This document shows, piece after piece, positions 9,419 to 17,894 of a DNA stretch of 64,000 nt (positions are counted from its first letter, which is position 1; each line of letters opens with the position of its first letter). The translations under genes were made by a program, and so were the position numbers. The notes under the pieces were generated by a model that saw only the letters and a program-made list of their open reading frames with translations, had not been told where the DNA came from and did not search any database. Source of the stretch: an uncultured Bacteroidia bacterium (GTDB lineage: Bacteria > Bacteroidota > Bacteroidia > Bacteroidales > ML635J-15); the NCBI GenBank assembly GCA_902776565.1, contig CACYQN010000009.1, positions 13,036 to 77,035 of the forward strand, in the 5' to 3' direction.

Positions 9419-11275
9419 ATGAGTGATAAACAAAAGAAAATAGTAGAACTTGAAGAAGTTGTAATAAAGTTCGCCGGTGACTCTGGCGACGGAATGCAGC
9501 TTACAGGCACTCAGTTTTCAGATGCTTCAGCTTCATTTGGAAACGAATTATTAACTTTCCCGGATTATCCTGCTGAAATCAGGGCTCCTCAAGGAACCGT
9601 AGCAGGCGTATCGGGATTCCAGGTACATATCGGTGCAAAGGAAGTACAGACTCCTGGCGACCTTGCAGATGTTCTCATCGCAATGAACCCTGCAGCCTTG
9701 AAGACCAATATGAAGTGGGTAAAGCCGGGCGCAACAATCATAGTGGATGTTGACAGCTTCGACCAGAAGCACTGCGAAAAGGCAGGTTACGACTACGACC
9801 CGCTACAGAGCAACGACCTCGACGACTACACAGTAATCAAGGCTCCGATAACCTCGTTGTCGCGTTCTACAGTGAACGACCTCAACCTCGGAATCGATGT
9901 CAAGACTGCCGACAAGACTCGTAACCAGTTCGTTATGGGTATGCTTATCTGGTTGTTCAACCGCGATATGAAGGTTGAAGAAGAGTTCATCGAGAAGAAG
10001 TTCGCAAAGAAGCCCGCTTTGATTGCTCCGAATGTTGCAGTTCTTCACGCAGGTTACAACTACGCCGACACTCTCGAGGCTATTGCAACCCAGTTCTATG
10101 TAAAGCCAGTTGCTGGAAAGAAGGGTATGTTCCGTCAGATTACAGGTAACACTGCAACCGCTTGGGGTTTGATGGCTGGTGCTGAAAAGGCTGGTTTGAA
10201 GCTCTTCCTCGGTTCTTATCCTATTACTCCTGCTTCGGATATTTTGCACGAATTGTGCAAGCACAAGCACTTGGGTGTTAAGACTTTCCAGGCAGAAGAC
10301 GAAATTGCTGGTATTTGTACTGCAATAGGTGCAAGCTTCGGTGGAAATCTTGGTGTTACCTCGACATCGGGTCCTGGTCTTGCACTTAAGACCGAAGCTG
10401 CAGGTTTGGCTGTTATCACCGAATTGCCATTGGTAATCGTTGATGTTCAGCGTGGTGGTCCTTCAACAGGTTTGCCAACCAAGACCGAACAGAGCGACTT
10501 GCTTCAGGCAATCCACGGTCGTCACGGCGAATCTCCAATGCCGGTTATCGCTGCTTCGACTCCAGGCAACTGCTTCAACTTCGCATACGAAGCCTGCAAG
10601 ATTGCTGTTGAACACATGACTCCGGTTATCCTCCTTACCGACGGTTACTTGGCTAACGGTACCGAATTGTGGGAAATCCCCAACTACGAAGCTATACCAA
10701 AGATTGTTCCTCCTTTCGTAAAGGACAACGACCCCGAATATCAGCCTTATAAGCGTGATGCTGAAAAGTTGAACCGTATGTGGGCTTTGCCGGGTCAGAA
10801 GGGCTTGGAACACAGAATCGGCGGTCTTGAAAAGTCGGATGTTTACGGTGATGTTTCACACGACCCGATGAACCACCAGGTTATGACAAACTACCGTGCC
10901 GAAAAGGTACAGCGCATTGCCAACTACATTCCACAGCAGGAAATCATCGGTAGCCAGAACGGTGGCGAACTACTCGTAATAGGCTGGGGCGGTACTTTCG
11001 GTGCATTGAACATGGCTGTAAAGGAAATGAGAGAAGAAGGCTACGATGTCAGCTTGGCACACTTCAACTACATCTTCCCGTTGCCAAAGAACACCGAGGA
11101 TGTCTTGAAGAAGTTCAAGAAGCGTGTTGTTTGCGAATTGAACCTTGGTCAGTTTGCAGATTACCTGCGCACCCAGTATCCGCAGTATCCGTACGAACAG
11201 TACAACAAGGTACAGGGCTTGCCGTTCTTTATTAGTGAATTGAAAGAGAAGTTTAAACAAATGTTACAAAAATAA
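9419..11275 (+). CDS. korA: 2-oxoglutarate:ferredoxin oxidoreductase, fused gamma-alpha subunit
   Basis: With KorB it oxidatively decarboxylates a 2-oxoacid (2-oxoglutarate in the best-known relatives) to the acyl-CoA while reducing ferredoxin, an oxygen-sensitive reaction of anaerobic carbon metabolism. Residues 1-190 are the gamma domain with FAGDSGDGMQLTG near the start. From about 245 the alpha (pyrimidine-binding) domain follows with GSYPITPASDILHEL, AEDEIAGICTAIGASFGG, TSTSGPGLALKTEA and DVQRGGPSTGLPTKTEQ. The C-terminal domain II ends near 618. It is co-directional with korB, 5 bp apart. Substrate specificity for other 2-oxoacids cannot be excluded from sequence alone. Confidence 0.93.
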   Translation: MSDKQKKIVELEEVVIKFAGDSGDGMQLTGTQFSDASASFGNELLTFPDYPAEIRAPQGTVAGVSGFQVHIGAKEVQTPGDLADVLIAMNPAALKTNMKWVKPGATIIVDVDSFDQKHCEKAGYDYDPLQSNDLDDYTVIKAPITSLSRSTVNDLNLGIDVKTADKTRNQFVMGMLIWLFNRDMKVEEEFIEKKFAKKPALIAPNVAVLHAGYNYADTLEAIATQFYVKPVAGKKGMFRQITGNTATAWGLMAGAEKAGLKLFLGSYPITPASDILHELCKHKHLGVKTFQAEDEIAGICTAIGASFGGNLGVTSTSGPGLALKTEAAGLAVITELPLVIVDVQRGGPSTGLPTKTEQSDLLQAIHGRHGESPMPVIAASTPGNCFNFAYEACKIAVEHMTPVILLTDGYLANGTELWEIPNYEAIPKIVPPFVKDNDPEYQPYKRDAEKLNRMWALPGQKGLEHRIGGLEKSDVYGDVSHDPMNHQVMTNYRAEKVQRIANYIPQQEIIGSQNGGELLVIGWGGTFGALNMAVKEMREEGYDVSLAHFNYIFPLPKNTEDVLKKFKKRVVCELNLGQFADYLRTQYPQYPYEQYNKVQGLPFFISELKEKFKQMLQK

Positions 11276-11280
11276 TAGTT

Positions 11281-12288
11281 ATGGAAGAAGTACAGAAACT
11301 TACAAGAGAAGACTTTCAGACCGCAGGACCGGTAAAATGGTGTGCAGGTTGTGGTAGTTATTCAATTTTGGCTGCAGTGCAGAATGCTCTTCCGCAGATT
11401 GGCGTTCCAAAGGAAAAGATAGTGTTCGTATCAGGTATTGGCTGTTCGTCACGATTCCCGTACTACATGAAGACTTACGGCTTCCATACATTGCACGGAA
11501 GAGGTGCTGCTATTGCATCTGGTCTTAAGTCGGCTCGTCCAGACCTCAATGTTTGGCTTGCTACCGGCGACGGCGACTCGATGGCTATCGGTGGAAACCA
11601 TTTCATTCACCTGATTCGCAGAAACATCGACATCAATGTGTTGGTATTCAACAATAAGATTTACGGTCTTACAAAGGGACAGTATTCTCCTACAACTCCT
11701 TACGGTTCGATTACAAAGTCGTCACCCGATGGAACAATCGAGAATCCTTTCAAGCCGGGCGAACTTGTGATTGGTGCAGAAGGCAACTTCTTCGCAAGGG
11801 TTATCGACAAGGAGCCGCGCAACCTCGAAAAGACCTTTATCGCAGCAAATGCTCACAAGGGTGCTTCGATTGTTGAAGTTTTGCAGAACTGCGTGATTTT
11901 CAACGATAAGATTCACGAAAGCATTATTGGTAAGGATGTTCGCGACGACAATGTAGTAATGCTCGAACACGGCAAGCCAATGATTTTCGGCAAGGAACGC
12001 GACAAAGGTCTTGTTCTTGACGGTGCTGACCTCAAGGTTGTTAAGATTGGAGAAAACGGCATAACCGAAAAGGATATCCTCGTTCACGATATGACAACCA
12101 AGAATCCGAGCATCCACTACTTGCTCGCCAAGATGACTTACCCGCTGGCAATCGGTGTTATCCGTTGCGTTGACGATGCAACCTACGAAACCAAGTTGCA
12201 GGAGCAGGTTGACAATGCAGTTGCAACCACCAAAATCAAGACTGTTGACCAGTTGCTTCACAGCGGACAGATTTTCGAGATAAAATAA
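11281..12288 (+). CDS. korB: 2-oxoglutarate:ferredoxin oxidoreductase, beta subunit
   Basis: Thiamine-diphosphate-binding beta subunit of the enzyme encoded with korA. Residues 18-25 give CAGCGSYS, and SGIGCSSRFPYY lies near 50; these supply cysteines typical of the family. HTLHGRGAAIASGLK and the ThDP/Mg signature GDGDSMAIGGNHFIHLIRRN follow, then NNKIYGLTKGQYSPTT. The 335 residues are the usual length. It starts 5 bp after korA and is followed by a strong terminator, so the two genes form a complete transcription unit. No ferredoxin-like delta subunit is present, as is common for two-subunit KorAB enzymes. Confidence 0.94.
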   Translation: MEEVQKLTREDFQTAGPVKWCAGCGSYSILAAVQNALPQIGVPKEKIVFVSGIGCSSRFPYYMKTYGFHTLHGRGAAIASGLKSARPDLNVWLATGDGDSMAIGGNHFIHLIRRNIDINVLVFNNKIYGLTKGQYSPTTPYGSITKSSPDGTIENPFKPGELVIGAEGNFFARVIDKEPRNLEKTFIAANAHKGASIVEVLQNCVIFNDKIHESIIGKDVRDDNVVMLEHGKPMIFGKERDKGLVLDGADLKVVKIGENGITEKDILVHDMTTKNPSIHYLLAKMTYPLAIGVIRCVDDATYETKLQEQVDNAVATTKIKTVDQLLHSGQIFEIK

Positions 12289-12308
12289 ATTTTTCATAAT
12301 TAGTTTTT

Positions 12309-12339
12309 AGCCCGGGACTGATGTTTCGGGCTTTTTTTT
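12309..12339 (+). terminator. Rho-independent terminator of korAB
   Basis: AGCCCG, a 12-nt loop and CGGGCT are followed by a run of eight T. Confidence 0.85.
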
Positions 12340-12463
12340 GTTTCTCCTTTTTTTGTCATTCTGAACTTGTTTCAGAATCTAAAAAAAAGGAGTCTGTCTA
12401 ATTGTCTATATTTCTGTTAATAACTTTTTCGCAACATTTTTTCCATCCGTCCGAAAAATCACT

Positions 12464-12471
12464 TATTTTTG
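12464..12471 (+). promoter_or_regulatory. Putative -7 box in the CRISPR leader
   Basis: TATTTTTG fits TAnnTTTG and lies 164 nt left of the first repeat in an AT-rich stretch without a gene (12340-12634). If real, the array is transcribed left to right. The degenerate repeats at the right end agree with a leader on the left. Confidence 0.4.
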
Positions 12472-13095
12472 TATCGCTTTTTTGCAAAAGTTCTTTGACA
12501 TTCTGACCAAAATCCGCGCCTATTTTAGGTGTGGTTTCAAGGGAAAAAGGTACACTTTTTGGGAGAAAATTTCATAACGAAATGTTAAAATTGATATCTA
12601 AAGTCTTATTGCACAACTACTTACAAATTTTGCCCTCGCAGTGCATCTTCCATTAAAACAAGGATTAAGACTTTTGCGAATTCAAAACTCATGAACTTAT
12701 AGTCTATTAGCTCGCAGTGCATCTTCCATTAAAACAAGGATTAAGACTACTCATAGATTAATCGTTTAATGATTTGAGCATTCCTCGCAGCGCATCTTCC
12801 ACTAAAACAAGGATTAAGACGAAAGGTCTTGTTCCAGTTAGACGTTCGGCAATGTTCTCGCAGCGCATCTTCCACTAAAACAAGGATTAAGACAACTTAA
12901 TAGGGAGTCCCGGATGGAAAGTAAAAACCTCGCAGTGCATCTTCCATTAAAACAAGGATTAAGACAACTCCATATCAGATAAAACTACCAGGAATTCTGG
13001 CAGTTCACTCGCAGTGCATCTTCCACTAAAACAAGGATTAAGACCTCTTGAATCCCCGATCATTCACATAATATGGACGACTCGCAGTGCATCTT

Positions 13096-13210
13096 AGCAA
13101 TGCTGATTTTCTGTTAGAGAATGTTGGCATCACCTCAGCAATAATTGAACAAGTTCACCATTGCTTTCGGTTCGCACAACATTTTATTGCATTCGGTTTG
13201 CACTAAAATT
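13096..13210. repeat. Insert 1 inside CRISPR repeat R7 (115 bp)
   Basis: It splits R7 after base 15 (GCATCTT) and the repeat resumes with CCACTAAAAC. It starts AGCAATGCTGATTTTCTG and ends GCACTAAAATT. Relative to insert 2 it lacks about 35 internal bases. AGCAATG at its start is the reverse complement of CATTGCT about 70 bases on. Confidence 0.85.
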
Positions 13211-13443
13211 CCACTAAAACAAGGATTAAGACATTTATTTGTTTGTATTTAAAATTATTTTATCTCGCAGCGCATCTTCCACTAAAACAAGGATTAAGAC
13301 TGCTATAAGTGCAATAATTACATTCTTTTTCATTACTCGCAGTGCATCTTCCACTAAAACAAGGATTAAGACACAAATGAGTTAAGCCCATTCACATTGA
13401 TTGATACTATTCTCGCAGCGCATCTTCCACTAAAACAAGGATT

Positions 13444-13529
13444 TTACAAAGGCTTAAAGGCTTGCAGGCTCACAGGCTTGAAGTCTTTTGGCTGTTAGCC
13501 TTTTAGCCTTTTCGACTGTTAGCCTCTTT
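13444..13529. repeat. AGCC-rich tail segment between the two CRISPR modules
   Basis: It follows the truncated R10 and contains repeated AGGCTT and TTAGCCTTTT motifs. It is homologous to the segment behind R21 (14546-14610), sharing GGCTTGAAG, CTTTTGGCT and TTAGCCTTTTCGAC in the same order, with an extra stretch of about 25 bases here. Confidence 0.75.
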
Positions 13530-13537
13530 TGCATCTT

Positions 13538-13687
13538 AGCAATGCTGATTTTCTGTTAGAGAATGTTGGCATCACCTCAGCAATAATTGAACAAGTTCAC
13601 CATTGCTTTCGGTTCGCACAACATTTTATTTAGGCTGCACCTCAGCAAATCAAGTTCGCTTGTTTGCATTCGGTTTGCACTAAAATT
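13538..13687. repeat. Insert 2 at the head of CRISPR module B (150 bp)
   Basis: Preceded by a repeat remnant TGCATCTT and followed by the 22-nt 3' part of a repeat (13688-13709). It is the longest copy and is made of two related units: GGCATCACCTCAGCAA... ending TTCGGTTCGCAC, and GGCTGCACCTCAGCAA... ending TTCGGTTTGCAC, separated by a short AT linker. Confidence 0.85.
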
Positions 13688-14439
13688 CCACTAAAACAAG
13701 GATTAAGACTCATGCTTACAGTTATCGATATAAAATTTTTCTTTAATTCTCGCAGTGCATCTTCCACTAAAACAAGGATTAAGACCCCCACACATATTCA
13801 GTGCCTTCCTTAACTTCATTTTCGCTCGCAGCGCATCTTCCACTAAAACAAGGATTAAGACTTTACGTAAACTTTCATTTTTAAAAATATTAAAATTATT
13901 CAACTCGCAGTGCATCTTCCATTAAAACAAGGATTAAGACCTCTCGAAGATTCTATCATCAGCTTCTTGTAGTAGTTTACTCGCAGTGCATCTTCCACTA
14001 AAACAAGGATTAAGACAATAATACCCCAAGTGTACGAATAACATCCGCTAAAATCTCGCAGTGCATCTTCCACTAAAACAAGGATTAAGACCTTTCTAAA
14101 TGTGCTTTTGTGTAAGCCATAACTATCTCGCAGTGCATCTTCCACTAAAACAAGGATTAAGACTTCATTAGGACTCTGTTAACCCTGTCTTTACTAGAAC
14201 TCGCAGTGCATCTTCCACTAAAACAAGGATTAAGACTTCTTTGAATCGAGAGTGTAGTACTTTTGATACTGAACTCGCAGCGCATCTTCCACTAAAACAA
14301 GGATTAAGACTTTTCTTTACCTATGATAAGGTAAGTAGTATCCTCGGTCTCGCAGTGCATCTTCCACTAAAACAAGGATTAAGACGTATCATCTGACGGA
14401 TTTAACAATATGTATGGATCCAGGCTCGCAGTGCATCTT

Positions 14440-14528
14440 AGCTTCTCTGATTTTCTGTTAGAGAATGTTGGCATCACCTCAGCAATAATTGAACAAGTTC
14501 ACCATTACTTTCGGTTTGCTCAAAAATC
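14440..14528. repeat. Insert 3 inside the terminal CRISPR repeat R21 (89 bp)
   Basis: It splits R21 at the same place as insert 1. It starts AGCTTCTCTGATTTTCTG and ends TTCGGTTTGC plus TCAAAAATC, so it has a single unit, probably contracted from two. The truncated end of R21 (to GGATT) follows. Confidence 0.85.
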
Positions 14529-14545
14529 CCACTAAAACAAGGATT

Positions 14546-14738
14546 TTAAAAGGCTTGAAGCCTTTTGGCTTTTAGCCTTTTAGCCTTTTCGACAGCTAGC
14601 CCCTTTAAAGGCGAACAGTCTTACTGTCGTTTGGGCTGTTAGACTGACAGACTGGTCTTCCGCTAGGCTTTTAGCCCTGTTGGCGGAATATTGTCAGAAT
14701 GAAAGAGTTGAGTGTGCTAACAAAAATTCTCTGTAATA
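14546..14738. other. Array tail and gene-free flank
   Basis: The first 65 bases repeat the tail segment seen at 13444-13529. The rest contains several small inverted repeats (CCGC...GCGG, GGCTTTTAGCC) but no gene. Confidence 0.6.
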
Positions 14739-17681
14739 TTAATTCTTTATCACAAGCTTATTGATTGTAGTTCCGTTGGCACTTATGCGAACGCTATATG
14801 CGGACTTGGGGAATCCGTCAAGATTTAGTGTGGTTTCGTAGTAGTTGCTGGGGTTTGCTATTGTTTTGGTCGCTATTGTCTTGCCAAGCATGTCGAATAT
14901 TTCAATGGTTGTATTTTGTCCATCGAAGTTATATAGGCTTATTGTGAGTTCATCGTTGAATGGGTTGGGGTAGGCTTCTACCTGCATGTCGTCGGGTTTG
15001 TTGTCGCGACATTTGGCAACAATAATTTCCGATTGCGTGCGTGTGCCGTCGGTGTCGATTTGTACGAGACGGTAGTAGTTGTCTCCGCTATTGGGATTCT
15101 CGTCGGTGTACTGGTAGTTTATGGTTTCGATAGAATTGACAGAGCCGCTAATGCGGGCAATTTCCGTGAAATCAATGGCATTATGTGAGCGTTCGACAAT
15201 GAAAGCCTCGTTGTTCTTTTCGCTTTCGGTACTCCAAGTAATGTCAACTCTGTTGTTGTTGCAATCTGCTTCAAATCTTGAGAGTTCGATAGGAAGTATG
15301 ATTGTGCTTGCATCCTGGCAGAATTTGATGTCGGCACGGTACATGCTGGCAGAGCCATCGAATGACGGCAGTTTTGTGGTTGGATTGAGTGGTATTTCTG
15401 TAGCACCGCCAATTTCGCTTGACTGTTTGCCGACATATCTGGCAAGTTGGTCGGAATTTCGGGTGCAGAACTGGCAAGTTGGAGGAAGGTCTGTTTCATA
15501 TGTGTTTATGGCTACGAGAATGTTGCTTGTCCCGTCCCAGTCGAAGCCATCGGTAAGTTCAATGTATATCCAAGAATCTGGAACAAAACTTTTCTCGCCG
15601 TCAAATTTCTTTACAAATTCTGAAGATGGGGTTGCCCAGTTGTCATATAGGCTTGTTGCCGATGTAGGAGCAATGAACAATCTGAATTTCTGGCTAAAGT
15701 TTGGGTCTCCAGTCGGTCGTCCATAATAATGGAATGCAATCTTGTTCATTTTTCCTGTGCTTAGTCCCGATGCGCGGAGTTCTTCTGCTGGATATAGCAT
15801 CTGTACGTAAGATTGTGTGTAGTAGTTGTTTGTATAGAATGGCGATTCGCAATGGTCGGGAAGGTGTACACTGCAATTTCCTGATGTGAACGGCATGCAG
15901 TTTTCGTCGGGGGATACATATACAACGAATGTGGCAGTTTTCTGGCAGTAGTTTCCGCTCGAAGCCAGTTGTGCGGTAATTGTCGTGTAGCCTTCCGATA
16001 CGCCGGTTACAGCGCCAGAGCTTGGATTTACGGTGGCAATTGCTTCGTTTCCAGAACTGTATGTTATGTAGGATGAAGTGGAATTTGTCGTGTATGCAGG
16101 TGCCGAAACCGAATTTCCGATTGTGCAGAAAACGCCATGCTGAGAGAATTCGAAGCTTGGTTCGGTACAGGTTACGGTAAGCGTGGCTGTGGCATCGGCT
16201 TCGCAGTTTCCGTTGTATGCGTCAATGTGAGCCGTTATTGTTATTTCGCCGCCGACATGTGGAGTTATGGTAGTGCCAGAGATTGTTGCTTCGGTAGGAT
16301 TGCAAGTGTAGGTTACAGGACGACTTGTCGGGTTGCTGAGTGAGAATAGTGTGGTAAGGTCGTAGCTGCTGCCCAAAGCACAGGAGGCGGAGGCTGTTGT
16401 GAATAGAAATGTGGGAGGTTCGCAGTAGGGAGCCATGCAGAGTTTGAGAAGGGGAAGAGTGTTTTTTGTGCTACCGGAATCATAACTGCTGCCATTACCT
16501 TCGGGTATATGTGTACTATTGTTGAGATATATTTCATGACTACTAAGACTTGCTACTCTAACCATATTTGAGTTTGTTGTATAGTAAAATTTACGGTCAT
16601 AGTTGTTTTGTGGTTTAGTACTTGTATGCATTGTAATCACTAGGTTTTTCGTGTGGTCCCATACGAATCCGTCCCCATCAAGAGGTATTTCTATCCAGCT
16701 TTCTCTTCTGAATTCAATTGTTTTGTCATCGGCGACAAGTTGCAGACCGCTATTTACCCATCCGTCACTTAGGTCTGTTTTTGTTGTATTGGCCATATAG
16801 AGGTCAAATGTCATATTTTGGTTTGTTGTTCCATAGTATTTAAAATAAACTTTTTTAATCATCATGTTGTCGTCACAATCGCTGCATATATTATTCTTTA
16901 GGTATATTTGTTGAGTATATGAGTAATGCGTATTGTATGAATAGAAAGGAGCATATTCTCCTCCAGTGTTAGTTCCGTCGTTAATAGTCTTTACTTCACA
17001 CATTGTGTATTGTGCGTACAATGTAATGTCGTTGTTTAGCAGGGATATGTTTTCTCCTGCATTGTAATTCAAACCACTACCGTCTTCTTCTGTATTCCAC
17101 GCGAGGAAAATTGGAGCAGACGAGCATGTTGGAATCGTACTTGTAATTATAGTTCCGCTTGCTGTTGTTCCAGAGGGGGCTATGGTGGATGAACCAGAAC
17201 ATGTTGCTGATGTGTTATATGTTAATGTATGTGTTGAACATATATTAGAGCCTGAACATGTAACTTCGGCTATCCAACCTGAATATGTTGATGAAACATC
17301 GGATTCCCAGTTGATTATCAGTTTGCCAGACGTTGCTGTGTATGTTTCTGGTGACGACGATGTGAATCCATATCCTTTTATTGTTGCCAATAGTGTTGAT
17401 AGATTTCCGTCGTAAATATATAATTTGTCAGAGCTAAAGTCTGCCCCAAATTCTGTAATTGTTATAGTGACTGGATTACACGATTCAAATGTATATGTAT
17501 AATTCTCGTTGTTGCTATACTTTCCACCATCTCCGCCAGAATCATAAAAATAATAAGTTGTGCCACATTGAACGTATGTATTTTTTCCATTGCTAGTTTC
17601 ATTCAAAATTATTGTCGTACTTTGTCCGTATGCGCCTACAAAGGAAAATGCAATCAGAAATGCAATTGCACATCTGCGCAT
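14739..17681 (-). CDS. Type IX-secreted CUB/Ig-like surface protein
   Basis: I chose the start at 17681 because it places a clean signal peptide (MRRCAIAFLIAFSFVGAYGQ) at the N-terminus; an ATG at 17744 would add 21 residues. After the signal comes a CUB-like domain (about 25-145) with YIYDG and GWIAEV features, a short repeat region, then a domain of about 150 residues (Met-x-Lys-Val-Tyr-Phe-x-Tyr-Tyr-Gly...) that occurs twice (about 245-395 and 600-745). Between the copies lie Ig-like/Big_2 segments. The last 80 residues, beginning AYPNPFNDELTISLYN and ending KLVIKN, form a type IX C-terminal sorting domain. It is therefore exported through the outer membrane and probably surface-attached. 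It is a single gene, divergent from ridA. Ligand unknown. Confidence 0.88.
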   Translation of the reverse strand: MRRCAIAFLIAFSFVGAYGQSTTIILNETSNGKNTYVQCGTTYYFYDSGGDGGKYSNNENYTYTFESCNPVTITITEFGADFSSDKLYIYDGNLSTLLATIKGYGFTSSSPETYTATSGKLIINWESDVSSTYSGWIAEVTCSGSNICSTHTLTYNTSATCSGSSTIAPSGTTASGTIITSTIPTCSSAPIFLAWNTEEDGSGLNYNAGENISLLNNDITLYAQYTMCEVKTINDGTNTGGEYAPFYSYNTHYSYTQQIYLKNNICSDCDDNMMIKKVYFKYYGTTNQNMTFDLYMANTTKTDLSDGWVNSGLQLVADDKTIEFRRESWIEIPLDGDGFVWDHTKNLVITMHTSTKPQNNYDRKFYYTTNSNMVRVASLSSHEIYLNNSTHIPEGNGSSYDSGSTKNTLPLLKLCMAPYCEPPTFLFTTASASCALGSSYDLTTLFSLSNPTSRPVTYTCNPTEATISGTTITPHVGGEITITAHIDAYNGNCEADATATLTVTCTEPSFEFSQHGVFCTIGNSVSAPAYTTNSTSSYITYSSGNEAIATVNPSSGAVTGVSEGYTTITAQLASSGNYCQKTATFVVYVSPDENCMPFTSGNCSVHLPDHCESPFYTNNYYTQSYVQMLYPAEELRASGLSTGKMNKIAFHYYGRPTGDPNFSQKFRLFIAPTSATSLYDNWATPSSEFVKKFDGEKSFVPDSWIYIELTDGFDWDGTSNILVAINTYETDLPPTCQFCTRNSDQLARYVGKQSSEIGGATEIPLNPTTKLPSFDGSASMYRADIKFCQDASTIILPIELSRFEADCNNNRVDITWSTESEKNNEAFIVERSHNAIDFTEIARISGSVNSIETINYQYTDENPNSGDNYYRLVQIDTDGTRTQSEIIVAKCRDNKPDDMQVEAYPNPFNDELTISLYNFDGQNTTIEIFDMLGKTIATKTIANPSNYYETTLNLDGFPKSAYSVRISANGTTINKLVIKN

Positions 17682-17774
17682 AAATACACCTATATTTAAT
17701 ATATTAATGATGCTCGTATTTGTAATGTCTGCTTTAGTATTCATAGTTGTAAGTGCTTAAAATAACATACTATG

Positions 17775-17782
17775 CAAAGATA
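17775..17782 (-). promoter_or_regulatory. Putative -7 box for the CUB/Ig-like gene
   Basis: On the minus strand this reads TATCTTTG, matching TAnnTTTG, about 95 nt before the chosen start. Confidence 0.5.
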
Positions 17783-17860
17783 ATCAAATTTTAGAGAAAT
17801 AAAACTCATTTCTGAAAAAAAAGAATGTAAAAAATTATCTTCAAAACCAATAATTCATAT

Positions 17861-17868
17861 TACCTTTG
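17861..17868 (+). promoter_or_regulatory. Putative -7 box for ridA
   Basis: TACCTTTG, 26 nt before the ATG. Confidence 0.55.
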
Positions 17869-17894
17869 TCCTTTAAAATTTAAATATTTAGAAC

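Larger units (their letters stand above)
12635..14545. CRISPR. CRISPR array: 21 repeat positions in two modules, three repeat-internal inserts, no cas genes nearby
   Basis: The 37-bp repeat begins CTCGCAG and ends GGATTAAGAC. Module A holds R1-R10 (12635, 12711, 12784, 12857, 12929, 13008, 13081 split, 13264, 13336, 13412 truncated at 13443). Module B holds R11-R21 (13688 3' part only, 13749, 13825, 13904, 13980, 14055, 14127, 14200, 14274, 14349, 14425 split and truncated at 14545). Spacers run 31-42 bp, mostly 35-39. R7, R11 and R21 carry an insert after GCATCTT. R10 and R21 both end at GGATT and run into the same AGCC-rich tail. Two sites in the repeat (8 and 19) are dimorphic T/C. No cas gene lies within 12 kb left or 49 kb right, so type cannot be assigned. 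Orientation is uncertain. Confidence 0.95.

Noticed and set aside
9551..12297. Several 60-190 codon minus-strand frames across korAB
   Set aside because: Antisense shadows of two strongly supported genes.
13096..13210. Insert in R7 considered as a classical insertion sequence or IS200/IS605-like element
   Set aside because: Far too short, no transposase, no consistent terminal inverted repeats or clear target duplication beyond TT.
13703..14145. Two short minus-strand frames inside the CRISPR array
   Set aside because: The repeated translation (VLILVLVEDALR) is simply the CRISPR repeat read as protein.
12635..14545. Assignment of the CRISPR array to a type (III-B, VI-B, II-C)
   Set aside because: The repeat does not match the palindromic pattern of VI-B or the 46-48 bp repeats of Bacteroidota II-C as I know them, but without cas genes any type call would be a guess.
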